A stretch of DNA of 64,000 bases from Erigeron canadensis (lineage: Eukaryota > Streptophyta > Magnoliopsida > Asterales > Asteraceae). Below are positions 11,196-22,222 of the stretch, in pieces. Under the pieces are notes generated by a model. That model saw only the letters and a list, made by a program, of their open reading frames with translations. It was not told where the DNA came from and made no database searches. The translations under genes were made by a program, and so were the position numbers. The stretch covers positions 15,316,501-15,380,500 of the forward strand of contig NC_057761.1 of the NCBI RefSeq assembly GCF_010389155.1. The letters run 5' to 3'. Position 1 is the first letter of the stretch. Each line of letters opens with the position of its first letter.

Positions 11196-12238
11196 AAAGA
11201 CAAATAAATCATATGTCGTTTTGGTTAGGGGTTTTTAAAGCTATCCATATTCGAAGCCGCCATCCGAAAAATCTAAAAATTCGATCCGATTTTATCCGAA
11301 AAGTCGGCTATCCAAAATTTTAGATTCAGATAATGATTTTTAAAAATTTTTGAAATCCGAGAAACCTTATCTTTTTTCTTTTTATAAAAAAAAATTAACA
11401 TCTTTCTTTTATTGTTCGAAAAAAACCCGAAAATTTTATTTTGAATATCTAAAAATATCTGAAAGTATCCTAAAATATTTCTGTTATTTTATTCAATTTC
11501 GGATATTTTTTCGGATAGTGAAATCCATAATCTGAAATTCATATATCCGAAATTTTGGATATCTGACAACTCAAAAATGGTCTTCTGTTACTAAAATGGA
11601 CAAACCACAATAACCAATCCTGAAGTTAATTGAAAAATGAGTCACTTCATCAATTATAAAAATCTCTTTAAGTAAAAACACAACTTACAAAATAAAATAA
11701 AATAAAATTCGCTTTCAATTTACATTGTATCACATCAATTTTCCACTAACACTTTTAACCGATTGCATTATATAACATCAATTCTAATTTTTCAACTCAC
11801 ATCCACTAATTTTGTTGACATATTCAAACGACACCAAATTTCAACCCACACTACATTTATTTGGTTATTACAGGGACCAAGCTTGCATATAACTGTAAAA
11901 TACGAGTAAAATATAGAAAAATATAGTAGAAAGATGAAAAATGAAAATAAAATCCATGAGTGTGGATATACTGGGAATATGTTCCTGCTGCAGTCACAGG
12001 CATTCACAAATTGAGGAATCAAGTAAGCATTACTCTCTTTGCTAATGAACCATTGTAAGTATTTTATCATTTATTACTGATTAATGTGTTTGGCCTAGGT
12101 CTATTTAGAAACAGTTTAGTTAAGACCCTATACCTCCCTGTCCCTGCTTTATGCGGGGATTAGGTACAGTTATTGTTCTTGTTACTGATTTATGTCTTTC
12201 ATCATAGACAACAGTTTTGAGCTTGAAGAAACAACAAG
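11196..12238. other. AT-rich intergenic region upstream of the formiminotransferase-like gene
   Basis: 11240-11560 is low-complexity sequence with recurring ATCCGAAA/ATTTTCGGAT words. 11700-12200 presumably holds the promoter and 5' UTR of the next gene, with an acceptor-like TCATAGACAACAG just before 12215. No other coding potential was seen. Confidence 0.4.
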
Positions 12239-14239
12239 ATGCTGAGACTAATGTTGTCCTGTTGTAAAGTATACATATCTGAGACACGAAACAAATCTGC
12301 ACTCGACTCAATTGAGCGAGCTGCCAAACTATTTCCCGAGGCAGTTGTTGTGAATAAGTTTGAAGATGAGACTTACAACAGAGTAGGATACACACTTGTC
12401 TCGAAATCGGGTCTAAGTGATACAACATGTTCCTTGAAACCTGCTGTTTTTGCAATGGTGAAAGCAGCATTTGAAAACATTGATTTTGAGTTGCATAGTG
12501 GTAGCCATCCGCGGCTTGGTGTTGTTGATCATATATGTTTCCATCCGTTGGCTTCAACGTCTCTTGAACAAGTTGCTCAGACTGCTAAAGCTCTTGCTAA
12601 GGATGTTGGTTCCACGCTTCAAGGTTTGCTTCTTTGAAATAAGTATTAACGTGTCAAGAGCTTTATAAAATGATGGTAGTTATCTTATGTCAGCAATTTC
12701 GGAGGAAATTCATATACCAGACTTGATACCTTATGAATTTTGTTGAACAAAAGATGATAATTGTGCAGACACTAGTTAGAAGGGACAAAAAGGGAGGTAG
12801 TTTTGATACTCCTTGAAACAAGATAAATGAAAATACAATTCATAATTGAGATAGATAAATTGAGCTATTTCTTAGATTTTGGTGGCAGTAACTTAACTAA
12901 AGACGATGAGAACGTGAACATGTCATTTGGGGCGGGCTATGTATTAAAATGAGGTTTCTGCACCTTTTAACCCTTTCTACCCATTCGATATTTTGTTGAC
13001 TTTTTTAAGTTCACATTTTTGACCAATGCTAAACCAAATTGACCCCTTTGTTAGTATATGGGGCAAAACTGCTATATTTAGCTGGCACCAGTTGTTACTT
13101 ATGAATCATATTGCACCATCTTGGGTTCAATCTGGTTATAAGACAGCTACAAGGTAAATTTAGTTAGACTTGGCCCGTTTTGACCTGTACTAACAAATGA
13201 TCCTTTTAAACCAGAAATCATTTTGTTCTGTTAGCAAACCTGTCCCTATTGACATTTTACATTTGAACATATCATCTTTTCATCAAGTCATGCATGTGGA
13301 ACTTTTGGTACGTAAGTAGTGTAGAATTTAATTATGTATAACAGATCAATGGTGGCGTCCTTTTGGGAATTAATTCAATAGTAATTAGATCGTAAACATT
13401 ACAGTGTGATATATGAGATGTGTGATGATTTTTTGAACTATTATTTGAGTTTTTATTATAAACCAACGACATTACAAAAGTATAAAAAAAAATGAGATAA
13501 AAAGAGGGCCTTGCTTGAACAAAACTTGTCAAAGAACCATCTTTCCAGCAAAACTTGTCAAACAGCGTTGAAACCCTACACTCAGTCAAAATGAACCAAT
13601 TTCAAAACATCAACAACCTTCCTGAAGCAATTCTGTTAGTGTTGAAAAACCATCAACTAATACTATTCAGCAATTTGATTGTGCAAGTTTATTAGTGAAA
13701 TTCTTGTTAATGTTTACAAAATTGCAGTCCCTACCTACACATATGGTGCTGCTAATAATGAACAAAGATCACTCGATTCCATCAGAAGGGAGCTTGGCTA
13801 CTTCACACCAAATGCAACTGGAAATCAATGGTCAGGTGGACTACAGTCATTAGCTCTACCAACTGAACCAGATGAAGGTCCATCCCAAGCGGTTCAAGCA
13901 AAGGGTGTAGTTGTCATAGGAGCAACCAAATGGGTCGTTAACTACAATGTTCCTGTGTTCTGTACCGACATTGGTACAGTTCGTAGAATTGCGAAAAGGG
14001 TAAGTGGACGAGGTGGTGGACTTGCATCCGTTCAATCAATGGCATTGGTTCATGGGGATATCGTTGAGGTTGCTTGTAACTTGCTGGATCCAAGCCAGGT
14101 TGGTGAGGATCAAGTTCAGGCTGCGGTTGAACATCTAGGAGCAGAAGAGGGTTTGACTATTGGGAAAGGGTACTTCACGGATCTTTCTCAGGAAGAAATT
14201 ATACAAACTTACCTGAAGTTGAGTTCTTCAAAATTTTAA
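12239..14239 (+). CDS. glutamate formiminotransferase-like protein (plant FTCD-like)
   Basis: Exon 1 is 12239-12623 and exon 2 is 13728-14239, joined by a 1104-bp GT-AG intron (CAAG|GTTTGC ... ATTGCAG|TCCC, phase 1). The protein has 298 residues, the usual length of the plant family that keeps only the formiminotransferase domain and lacks the cyclodeaminase. The N-terminal subdomain shows CCKVYISETRNKSALDSIER, FEDETYNRVGYTLVS and HSGSHPRLGVVDHICFHPL; the HPRLGVVDH block holds the family's active-site histidine. The second exon has RRELGYFTPN, VPVFCTDIGTVRRIAKRVSGRGGGL and ends in LSSSKF. Animal relatives move a formimino group from formiminoglutamate to tetrahydrofolate; the plant substrate is not settled, so folate-linked one-carbon metabolism is inferred. 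No signal peptide was seen. This is the only intact-looking host gene here. Confidence 0.85.
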
Positions 14240-14476
14240 GTGATTTTGACATTACCTGATCTATTGAATATGTATCGCTTTTTTATGCTTGACACATGCG
14301 TAGCATATCGAAACAAAATTTGTATTTGAGTTTCGTTGTTTTCTCAGTTGTATACCTTGGGTACAAATTAGGTGAAGAATCTGTTTATATATAAATATAT
14401 GCTGGCTGCTCTTATAGCTTCATAAATTAAATCATTAGTGTTCATTGTTAATCAGATCGTCAATAACTGTCTGATT

Positions 14477-14502
14477 TATATATATATATATATATATATA
14501 TA
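14477..14502. repeat. (TA)n microsatellite
   Basis: About 13 TA units lie just upstream of the PGK retrocopy. Confidence 0.9.
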
Positions 14503-14509
14503 AATCAAA

Positions 14510-15575
14510 AAGTGTTGCACCAAAATACAGCCTGAAGACACCTGTGGCTGGACTCTTCGAGCTTTTTGGAGTTGAGGTCAGGATGAAAGATAATTTCACA
14601 GGTACTGATGTTGCGAAACTGGTGGTCAAGATCCCAGTGGATGGTGTTTTGTCTTGAAAGTTTCAGGTTCAATAAAAAGGAAGAAAAGAACAAAGCTGAG
14701 TTCGCTTTGAAACTTGCATTAAAAGCAGACTTGGATGTTAATGATGCCTTTAGGACTAGTAAATACTTGAAGCCTGCTCCTTCTGGGACGCTGGGTACCT
14801 CATTCTAGGGGAGCTTGACGACTTTGTTGGAGTTGTACCGAATCCCATGAAGCCATTTGCTGCAACTGTTGGCGAGTCAAAGGTGTCAAGCATACTTGGT
14901 GTGTTCGAGTCATTGTTAGAGAAGGTTGACATTCTTGTGCCGGTGAAGGTATGATAATTCACCTTTTATAAAGCCCAAGGGTACAAAGTTGAATCGCCTC
15001 TTGTGAAAGAAGTTAAACTTGACATTGCAACATTACTTCTCGAAAAGGCCCAAGTCTAAACGGGTATTTCTTCTACTCCCAACTAACGATGCAAATGCTG
15101 AGAAGTTTGCTGCAGATGCCAACAACAAAGATTGGTGGAGGGGATATTGCACTATTTTCCATCGAGTCGTTCAATGAAACCTTGTATGTGACCAGAACTA
15201 TTATCTGGAATGGGACTATGGACATGTTAGAGTTGGAGAAATTTTCTGTACAGAGCTGATATATATCAGAACTCAGTGGGAAGGGAGGTATAACCATCAT
15301 TGGAGGTGGTGATTGTTAGGGATTGAAACCATTTCAAGGTATGGATCTTGTCCCACATCGGTTGTATGGGAAACCAATGTGGGGTTTATATACCAAATGG
15401 GTTGTTTCACCTGTTCGACTAGTCTTTTGGGTTGTGTTCTCCCATTTTGTATGAAACAGGGATTCAGATGCAGCTGTGAAAAAGGTTCAACCTGCTGACA
15501 AAAGATACCCACATCTCAACAGGTGGTGTTGCTAGCTTGACATTACTCGTGGGGAAGACCATTCCCGGAGTGCTT
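14510..15575 (+). pseudogene. phosphoglycerate kinase retrocopy, decayed
   Basis: Shifting between frames recovers PGK blocks in the right order: [100 protein letters not shown], then AVKKV and a final GKTIPGVL-like block. The N-terminal third is missing, there are several stops and frameshifts, and some blocks (for example the ATP-site GGGMIF) are damaged. PGK is glycolytic, or Calvin-cycle in its plastid form; I cannot say which was the parent. No intron-like gaps interrupt the blocks, which suggests a processed copy. The only long interruption, 15314-15458, is a mobile element. Confidence 0.85.
15314..15458 (+). mobile_element. TRIM-like solo LTR inserted in the PGK pseudogene
   Basis: This 145-bp insert begins TGTTAGGG and ends GAAACA. 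It carries CTTGTCCCACATCGG and a TATA-like TTTATATACC, as small plant TRIM/LTR promoters do. It sits exactly inside the PGK GGGD-S block and is flanked by GTGAT (15309-15313) and GGGAT (15459-15463), a 5-bp target duplication with one change. Removing it restores the PGK reading across the site. Confidence 0.7.
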
Positions 15576-15659
15576 ATTTTTCATATTTCTATTTTGCTGA
15601 AAGTTTGAAATATTGTTATAACAAAACCGAACTTGTGGTTCGTTTACAGTTTCCCATTC

Positions 15660-15881
15660 AGCCCAGAAGTTAAAAATAAATGTTCCTATAAAGCTGTGAC
15701 CTCATCACTCAATGGTTCGTGAATTGAAATCGGCGATCATTGATAATGATTTGTTTCGCACATTTGTGTACATTAGGGTTTAGGATTGTTTCTACTCTAT
15801 AAATATGATTGTAATGTAGTAATGTACCATCATTTGATCAATGAGACACTTCCTATTTTCATTTTCTTTCATGGTACCAGA
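15660..15881 (+). repeat. Ty1/copia LTR fragment with degenerate PBS
   Basis: A CTCTATAAATA box at about 15798 is followed by TGTAATGTAGTAATG and ATCAATGAGACACTT, a typical copia R/U5 layout. TTTCA then TGGTACCAGAA (15873-15883) resembles the tRNA-Met primer site TGGTATCAGAG. The downstream sequence is leader-like but has no gag. The left border is uncertain. Confidence 0.4.
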
Positions 15882-15883
15882 AT

Positions 15884-16268
15884 TAAATATATAAACATAA
15901 AATCGTCGTCGGAGAAATAGTTATTCTCTGGTCATTGGCTAATCTTCGATGATATGGAGGGATCATCTGAAATCATTTCCTCTCTTGATTAAATCGTTTG
16001 TTGATCGTATTTTACCAATTTCTTACTATTTTATGTTTCTCATTTTTCTGTCTATGTCTACTAGAGTACTATGTTTTATAATTTTTTTCATTCACTACTG
16101 CTGCGACTAAAAGATATACGTCTAGGTGTTTAGCCACAATGATTTCTTAATATAGGGAGTTTTAGATATGTTAATTAGCGTCATGTCACTCATATCGGCT
16201 ATACTTTTTTTTTGGAAAAGATGTTACACTTGTATAAATTTTACATGACCAAGGTGGATCTATATAAT
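15884..16268. other. AT-rich intergenic sequence
   Basis: It may include the first bases of the copia leader after the degenerate PBS. No gene or clear repeat was recognised. Confidence 0.3.
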
Positions 16269-16404
16269 ATAAGGGAGTGATATATCTACATCACTCTTTT
16301 TCCATCTACAACAACGGTATATATTTTATAGCACAGTGTACAACTATACAATGCATACATTGTTGTAAATGGCTAAAAGTGGTTGTAAATATATCATTTC
16401 CTAT
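16269..16404. mobile_element. MITE with about 50-bp terminal inverted repeats
   Basis: The left arm 16269-16320 (ATAAGGGAGTGATATATCTA...) pairs with the right arm 16354-16404 over nearly its whole length with few mismatches. Both arms hold TGATATAT-C/T-TACA and CAT-C/T-TACAACAA blocks. The element is about 135 bp with a short centre, is AT-rich and has no coding capacity. The flanks are TA-rich, so the target duplication cannot be read safely; the superfamily is undetermined. Confidence 0.7.
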
Positions 16405-18010
16405 ATAAAATAAGGAATGCTAGAATGACTTATATTTTATAAACTTTTTTTACTAACATACATGGAACTATGGAAGACATGGGCTTTCTAAGTCATTTAA
16501 TATTTTTTAAATAAAACTAACCTAGGTTAATTGATGCAGGACCAAGCCCAACCATTAAGGACTAGGCCCTTTTGTTTTTAGAAAATCAAGACAAAAAGAG
16601 AGCACCACAAAAATAGGCATAACTTTTGCTAAAAGGCTCTGTTTAGGGCGTGTGACCAGTCAAAACGAGACGCATCAAACTGCAAACTACCAAAGGCGGT
16701 TTGGTCGACCTTCGAGCCCCGAAATGGCCTTTTTCTATGAGTTTTGGACCATTTTGTATGTTTTTTCGGTTTTTTTGGACTTTCTTTTGATTATAACTTT
16801 CGGCCCACTTGTATTTTAGGGCCCATTCGAATTTTGCAGCTTTATTTATATGTATCTGGACATGGGGAAATGATCCGTTGATAATAAATCAAAAATTCAT
16901 TTTTTTCCCTATTCACAATGTGTGTTTAGTGTGAGATCCAGATTATCGGTATTCAATCTGAATCAACGATAATTTAAAGTATTGTTTTCCGGGTATTATT
17001 TGAATCAACGGAATCAATTAGTTATGTTAAATTTCCGTATGCGTCATTAACCCAATACACTATAAGAAAGACTTACAGTTTCTCATATATCATTGTAACA
17101 TTAACAAAACTATAAGTTACCTTTGAATTCAGTCAGATACACTCAAATCAATATGAAGAAAAAAAAAAAGAAGATTCTGCCACGATGATGCAAGAAAACT
17201 AACTTTAATATTATTGAATTAATCGGGTACTTATCATGTTACAAACTTTTATTCGCTTAACTTCAAGAAAAAAACTCATATGACCATAGAAAGTCAAACT
17301 AAAAATACTATGGAATTACCCAAAAATATACAAGTGATCATCAGCCAATAAAAAACTCAATCGAATATACTGGACTATCCTCAAACACTTGGTGTACAAT
17401 CTACCTTATATACAATTTCTTCAATCCATTAATCAAAATTTTCAGTATAAAAAAATCGGGCATCATATACCTAAACTGGCAACGATATGTAGTCCTTACT
17501 TGCAGCCTTTATCTTCTTCGCGTATATGGGGATTCTGGGTTTTATTTGTGTATTTGGGATTCTGGGTTAATAAGTGTTTATGGAAGAGAAAAACATATTT
17601 TGGATCGGAGGGAGAGAGGAGATAAATGGCTGAGAATAAGCTGTTGTCATTAATCATTTTCCTAAAATATAAGGTATACACTTGCACACCCTATTATTGT
17701 TCCTAACTTTGGTAAATAAAAGTTTTATTGGTCTTATTCTTTAAGAGTGCATAACCTGAAAAAAAAAAAAAAGAGGTGCATGGAGAAAGTGGTAGGTTTC
17801 TAATCTTTGAAGAAGATGAATCATTAAAGTATTTTTTTTTTTCAACAAAATGACTAGTTTTTAACCAATTGTATTGTTCTATCCCTCAATATTTAGTCTA
17901 TTTTGATGCGTAAAACACGCGACAAACCAAACACAGGGAAAAGTAACGTTTTAATCAAAGAACTAGTACAACGGAAATACTATTTTCGTGCGGATTTTCA
18001 GGATATTATG
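16405..18010. other. AT-rich intergenic DNA, possible old LTR fragment at about 16533-17000
   Basis: 16533-17000 begins TGATGCAGGACCAAGCCC and has a TATA-like TTTATTTATATG at about 16842, as in an LTR. No partner LTR, PBS or coding region was found. The rest has A/T runs and short ORFs without recognisable domains. Confidence 0.3.
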
Positions 18011-18036
18011 AAAACAAACAAACAAACAAACAAACA
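18011..18036 (+). repeat. (CAAA)n microsatellite
   Basis: Six or so CAAA units are visible. Confidence 0.85.
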
Positions 18037-18065
18037 AGAACAACAAAATGAAATTATAGATAAAG

Positions 18066-18262
18066 AATCCACCACTAAGATTCATAAAGACCAAGTCATC
18101 GGAATCAAGGATAAATGAAACACTCCAACCCACCACTATATTTGATAAATATCTAGTCATCACAGACACAGATAAAGGAATCGAAGATTTTTGGATCGCA
18201 CCACTATATGATAAAGGTCTAGCCAGCACAAATATAGATAAAGGGATCACTCCAAACCACCC
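18066..18262 (-). repeat. three imperfect tandem repeats of about 65 bp
   Basis: On the minus strand each unit has a TTTATC start, a G-C/A-TGRCTAG or GACTTGG middle, and ends near ATAGTGGTG. The minus-strand frame 17963-18250 translates the units as roughly 22-residue repeats (IPLSIFVLARPLSYSGAIQ, IPLSVSVMTRYLSNIVVG). No function is assigned. Confidence 0.5.
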
Positions 18263-18275
18263 AGATCAAATATTT

Positions 18276-19352
18276 ATAAAGGTAAATAAAGATTTTGGAT
18301 AAGAAATAGAGGCTGTTTTATTAATTTTATTCAATTCAATAATAACTGCCTTTACAATGAAAATAAAGCCCCTATTTATAGCCAAATATGCTATTTCCTA
18401 TGAATTAACAAAATATAATATTAAAATAATGAAAGGATGTCATAGGCAAAGGACAATCACTAATTTATCAACCAATAGGAATTGAATACACAAAGCTTCT
18501 AGAAAGATTCTTCATGTATAAGGACCCACAAACCGCTTGAAATAATGTTGTCACAAATTCATTCCTTATCCCTGTCAACAGTTGTCATTCCTTCTTTATT
18601 AGACCCAAAAACATGTGACTGAAACAAATTTTATTTGGGGAAACTGGAAACTAAAATCTAGAACGTCCAACTGGAGACTTAAATCTGGAGCTGGTCACTA
18701 TTGTGCTTCAATGGATAGCTTCACTGACGGATCACTGTTGGTTGCCACTAGAGCTTCTTGTTATTGGAGAAGTGTTACAACTAGCGACTGGACTGGTTCA
18801 GTAAACACTTGTCTTGTCTGAAATGGGCCACTGCTAGAATTAACATGGCTTGTTCACATGGCATTATCAGTTCAGTTAGTTTCTCTAGTTCAGTTGTCTT
18901 TTCCAGTTCATTGGTGTTTGCCAGTGTGAGTCCCTCGATAGCTATAGATCGCTCTCGAGATCGTCTATGATTATGTCGTGAGTGCGGAATCCTCACGAGA
19001 TAACTAGTTTGATTAGTAAACTGGTATATCGCTAATTATCAAGTAAATAATCAGCCGTATTATGCTATCTTCGTTTCTATAAGATATAGAACGAACTTAG
19101 GTGTCTGGTGTACTTGTATGTCGAACGTGATACTTATTTTAGAGTATTCATTCGTATATATATGTTTTGAGTCGAACTGGGCTTGCTGGGCTTTGTTCTT
19201 ACGAACTTAGCTGCCCAGCCCATGTAACGAAGTTAATCTTCGTTTGTACCAAACGAAGTTTATCTTCGTTTGCCTCTAACGAAGATATACCTTATCTTCG
19301 TCAGATACAAGACTTAGTTATATTCCTAAGTATTTCATCTTAAGGAATCCTA
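18276..19352 (-). repeat. possible copia LTR on the minus strand
   Basis: Read on the minus strand it starts TGTTAGGATTCCTTAAG at 19352. It has a canonical TATA box, GGCTATAAATAGGGGC at about 18382, and a poly(A)-signal-like AATAAAA region at 18310-18330. No PBS match or second LTR is seen, so it may be a solo or decayed LTR. Confidence 0.4.
19226..19302. repeat. three consecutive AACGAAG...CTTCGTT hairpins
   Basis: The palindromes at 19226-19245, 19251-19271 and 19278-19302 share the same arms around AT-rich centres of differing sequence (TTAAT, TTTAT, ATATACCTTAT). They lie inside the possible LTR at 18276-19352. Confidence 0.7.
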
Positions 19353-19737
19353 ACACATATGATGTTTGTACTTGTATATTACACAACAAACATCATACAT
19401 AACACACATATATATAACACCAAAACATGTAATCGATCATTACCATAACATAAAGTCCATAATCTATCAATTACATATATAGATACGACATAAATTAACA
19501 TAATGTCTCAATCTAAACGACATATCAAATCTAAGTTACTAAAAAAGGATTAGAGTTTTCTTAAAGTGACGCTTGACATTATATTGAAACGACGCATGTC
19601 TCTTTTATGTTATACTTATTATAAAAAAATTTCTTTTAAGATAGATTTATAAACAACAAATAGTCATACGTTTAGTATTATATTTATATCTAATTAAACA
19701 TATATACATAAATTATTTTTCTAACATTCTCGATTAT
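19353..19737. other. AT-rich sequence without genes
   Basis: No ORF or repeat structure is supported. The last bases, 19738-19746, may be the outer end of element B's LTR. Confidence 0.3.
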
Positions 19738-19746
19738 TGAACTTTA

Positions 19747-20719
19747 TGTTAGGTCCAATTTTGGCTATAAACTGGAGCTCTCCAGCTGCATTTGGAGAAA
19801 ATGAAGAATTGTCCGAAATATTAGAAGTCGAGTTGCATTGTACAGTTTAAGCAACTGATGACTTCCTCCAGTTGAGATCTGAAGACATAAATCTGAAGAC
19901 CTTTCAGTTGAAGTCGAAGACAACAAGTGGAAGAAAGGAAATGGCAATGGCAGCGAAGCCCAGTTGACATTTCACCAGATCAATCGACTGGAGATCTTCC
20001 AGTGTAAATGCCTTTACAAAGCTTTACCCTGATTACTAGGAGGACCTTTTACACTACATCCTTTTACTCGGACAATAATCTTGTCTGTGGATAAAAGTGC
20101 AAAGATGTAGAGTGGTTGAATAAAGTAACCTTTTGTCTTACTTTATTTAGCACACACAAAGGATTATGTACTAATACTTTTGTGTGTTGTCAACCATATT
20201 TGTACGTCGAAGTTGAGATCCCAATGCTTATACTTCGACTATAAATAGAGGTCCTTGCCCAAGCATTTCAACAACTTTGCAAACACATACATTCTGCAAT
20301 ATTGGTGAACTTGTGCAATATTCTCTCAATCGCAAAAAGGAACATTTTACAACTTTAAGTGTTTCGATTGTTAAGAGAATTTCCAAGTATAGATCAATTG
20401 TATTTCATAGGTTGTTAGGATATTTACATCTTTGTATTATCTTGGTTCCGCAACAACCTTGTACTTTATTTAACAATCTATAAATAAAATACACTTGAAA
20501 ATTACATATTGTCTCACCATATTTTCTTACTTGTCAGTTACATTATTGCATTGTATTTACTTATTTACATTGTCACCTTAATAAGTAAACCTCCAGATTA
20601 CCTGGTACACAATCACTCTAAACTGGTCACGTCCAGATTAAGTGATTGTGTTGCAAAGTACACTCACCATTGACATAGAGGTGTCTTCAGCACCCATATA
20701 ATATTAGTTGGGACTTACA
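19747..20719 (+). repeat. 5' LTR of element A
   Basis: It is 973 bp with TGTT...TACA ends. The TATA box is CTATAAATAGAGG at about 20239. AATAAA-type signals lie around 20480. It is followed by the PBS. Confidence 0.93.
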
Positions 20720-20721
20720 AG

Positions 20722-20733
20722 TGGTATCAGAGC
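20722..20733 (+). promoter_or_regulatory. primer binding site, initiator tRNA-Met type, element A
   Basis: TGGTATCAGAGC lies two bases after the LTR end, the classic copia primer site. Confidence 0.92.
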
Positions 20734-20776
20734 GGGCAGGTTGAATTGTTTCAATTCTATAACCTAGGTCTGCTTG

Positions 20777-22222
20777 ATGGCTGCTGAAGGTGAGAATGGT
20801 TCTGGTCCTCAAAATGAAACTAATCCTAATCCTAACATTAATGTGACAACTCCTTTGAACACCAATCCTCCTCCTCCTCCTCCTACACCTGGAGCTAGCC
20901 ATGTCCATGTACACTATTCCAATACTCCAGTTCCCAAATTCGATGGGAATGGTGAGACCTTTGGTGCATGGAAATCTAGAATGCTCTTGCATTTTGGTGG
21001 GATAGAGAGGTATATGTTGAAAATCCTCAAGGATGGACCATATATACCCATGTCCGGTGGTGTTAGCCCTCTTTTTGACCCAATTGGGAGAAGAGTTACC
21101 AGGGAAAAGTCTGAGGAACATTGGTCAGACGAGGATCGCAGACTGGTTGATCTTGATACCAGACTGAAAAACATGATCTTTGCTGCTGTCCCTGAGGAAC
21201 TAATTCCAACACTTGTGTTGTTTCCAAGTGCTAAATCTATGTGGGATGAATTAGCTCTCCAGTTTGAAGGAGGAAATGACACCATTGTCACCAGAAAGGC
21301 TGCACTAAACAAGAAGTATGAATCCTTCTTTGCTCTTCCCAATGAAAGTTTAACTGGTACTTACACCAGATTTACTAGCCTAATTAATCAACTTAGAGGC
21401 TTGGGAGTGGAGAAGGATAAGGATATTCTTCTTGAGAAATTTTGTGATGTATTGCCATCCAAATGGGCACACATGGTTCTTGTCTTAAGACAAGGTAAGA
21501 CCTTGCATAGCCATACTCTTGCTTCCCTTTATGGAGCCTTCAGATTCACTGAAGATAATAATGCTGCAAGGATATTGGTTGAGCAAGATGCTTTAAACCA
21601 TGCTCAGAGTTCCAAGGTCGCCAACCTTACTGGGCAACTTTGTGCTGCTTTAATGTCTGCTGAGAATGTCCAGTTACATTCTATGAAGGAGATGTTAAAC
21701 AACTTACTGAACTCTGACCTAACCACAAATCTAAGTAATGGTTGTGTGGAAACTGACGATGATGATCTGGTAGCCATGATTGCTAAAACCTTTAACAGGT
21801 TCAAGCATAAATCTAATCGATTTAATGAGTCCAATAATGCTTCCAGTTCAAATTCTCTGGATAAGGCCAATCTTATCTGCTATAAGTGTGGTAAGAAAGG
21901 TCATTTCATGAAGGATTGCAGATCTAGTCAGATGAACAACCAAACTGGTCCTGTTGTCCTAAATTTTGTTAAAACTGATGATTATAAGGCCAAATACAAG
22001 AAACTTAAGGCCCAAATTGCTCTCATGTCTCTTGAACAAGAAAAAGAGAAAGAAAAGAACAAGTGCATGATGGCTCAAACTGAAGGGAAATGGGAACTCT
22101 TTGATGACTCATCTGATGATGAAGAAGAGATTAGAGATGTGTGTTTCATGGCATTAGAAAATCAACAACCAGTGGTAAAAGATGATTTTGTTTCTGGAAG
22201 ATGGGTAGGTAAGAGATTATGA
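20777..22222 (+). CDS. gag of element A
   Basis: The frame has about 481 codons from the ATG at 20777 (a TTG codon precedes it). The N-terminus is Pro/Asn-rich. The UBN2-type copia gag domain follows (FDGNGETFGAWKSRMLLHFGG, MWDELALQFEGGNDTIVTRK, LINQLRGLGVEKDKDILLEK). A CCHC zinc knuckle, CYKCGKKGHFMKDC, lies at residues about 371-384. The tail is acidic (DDSSDDEEE). Gag forms the particle and binds element RNA in the cytoplasm. The frame ends early at TGA 22220; related sequence continues in another frame to about 22400, so the end is probably a frameshift. Confidence 0.85.
   Translation: MAAEGENGSGPQNETNPNPNINVTTPLNTNPPPPPPTPGASHVHVHYSNTPVPKFDGNGETFGAWKSRMLLHFGGIERYMLKILKDGPYIPMSGGVSPLFDPIGRRVTREKSEEHWSDEDRRLVDLDTRLKNMIFAAVPEELIPTLVLFPSAKSMWDELALQFEGGNDTIVTRKAALNKKYESFFALPNESLTGTYTRFTSLINQLRGLGVEKDKDILLEKFCDVLPSKWAHMVLVLRQGKTLHSHTLASLYGAFRFTEDNNAARILVEQDALNHAQSSKVANLTGQLCAALMSAENVQLHSMKEMLNNLLNSDLTTNLSNGCVETDDDDLVAMIAKTFNRFKHKSNRFNESNNASSSNSLDKANLICYKCGKKGHFMKDCRSSQMNNQTGPVVLNFVKTDDYKAKYKKLKAQIALMSLEQEKEKEKNKCMMAQTEGKWELFDDSSDDEEEIRDVCFMALENQQPVVKDDFVSGRWVGKRL

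Noticed and set aside
11350..11535. Phe/Lys-rich 61-residue ORF
   Set aside because: Product of low-complexity AT-rich repeats (ATCCGAAA words).
20687..21342. Minus-strand ORFs of over 140 codons opposite gag
   Set aside because: Shadows of the gag frame. The plus-strand frame has clear gag motifs.
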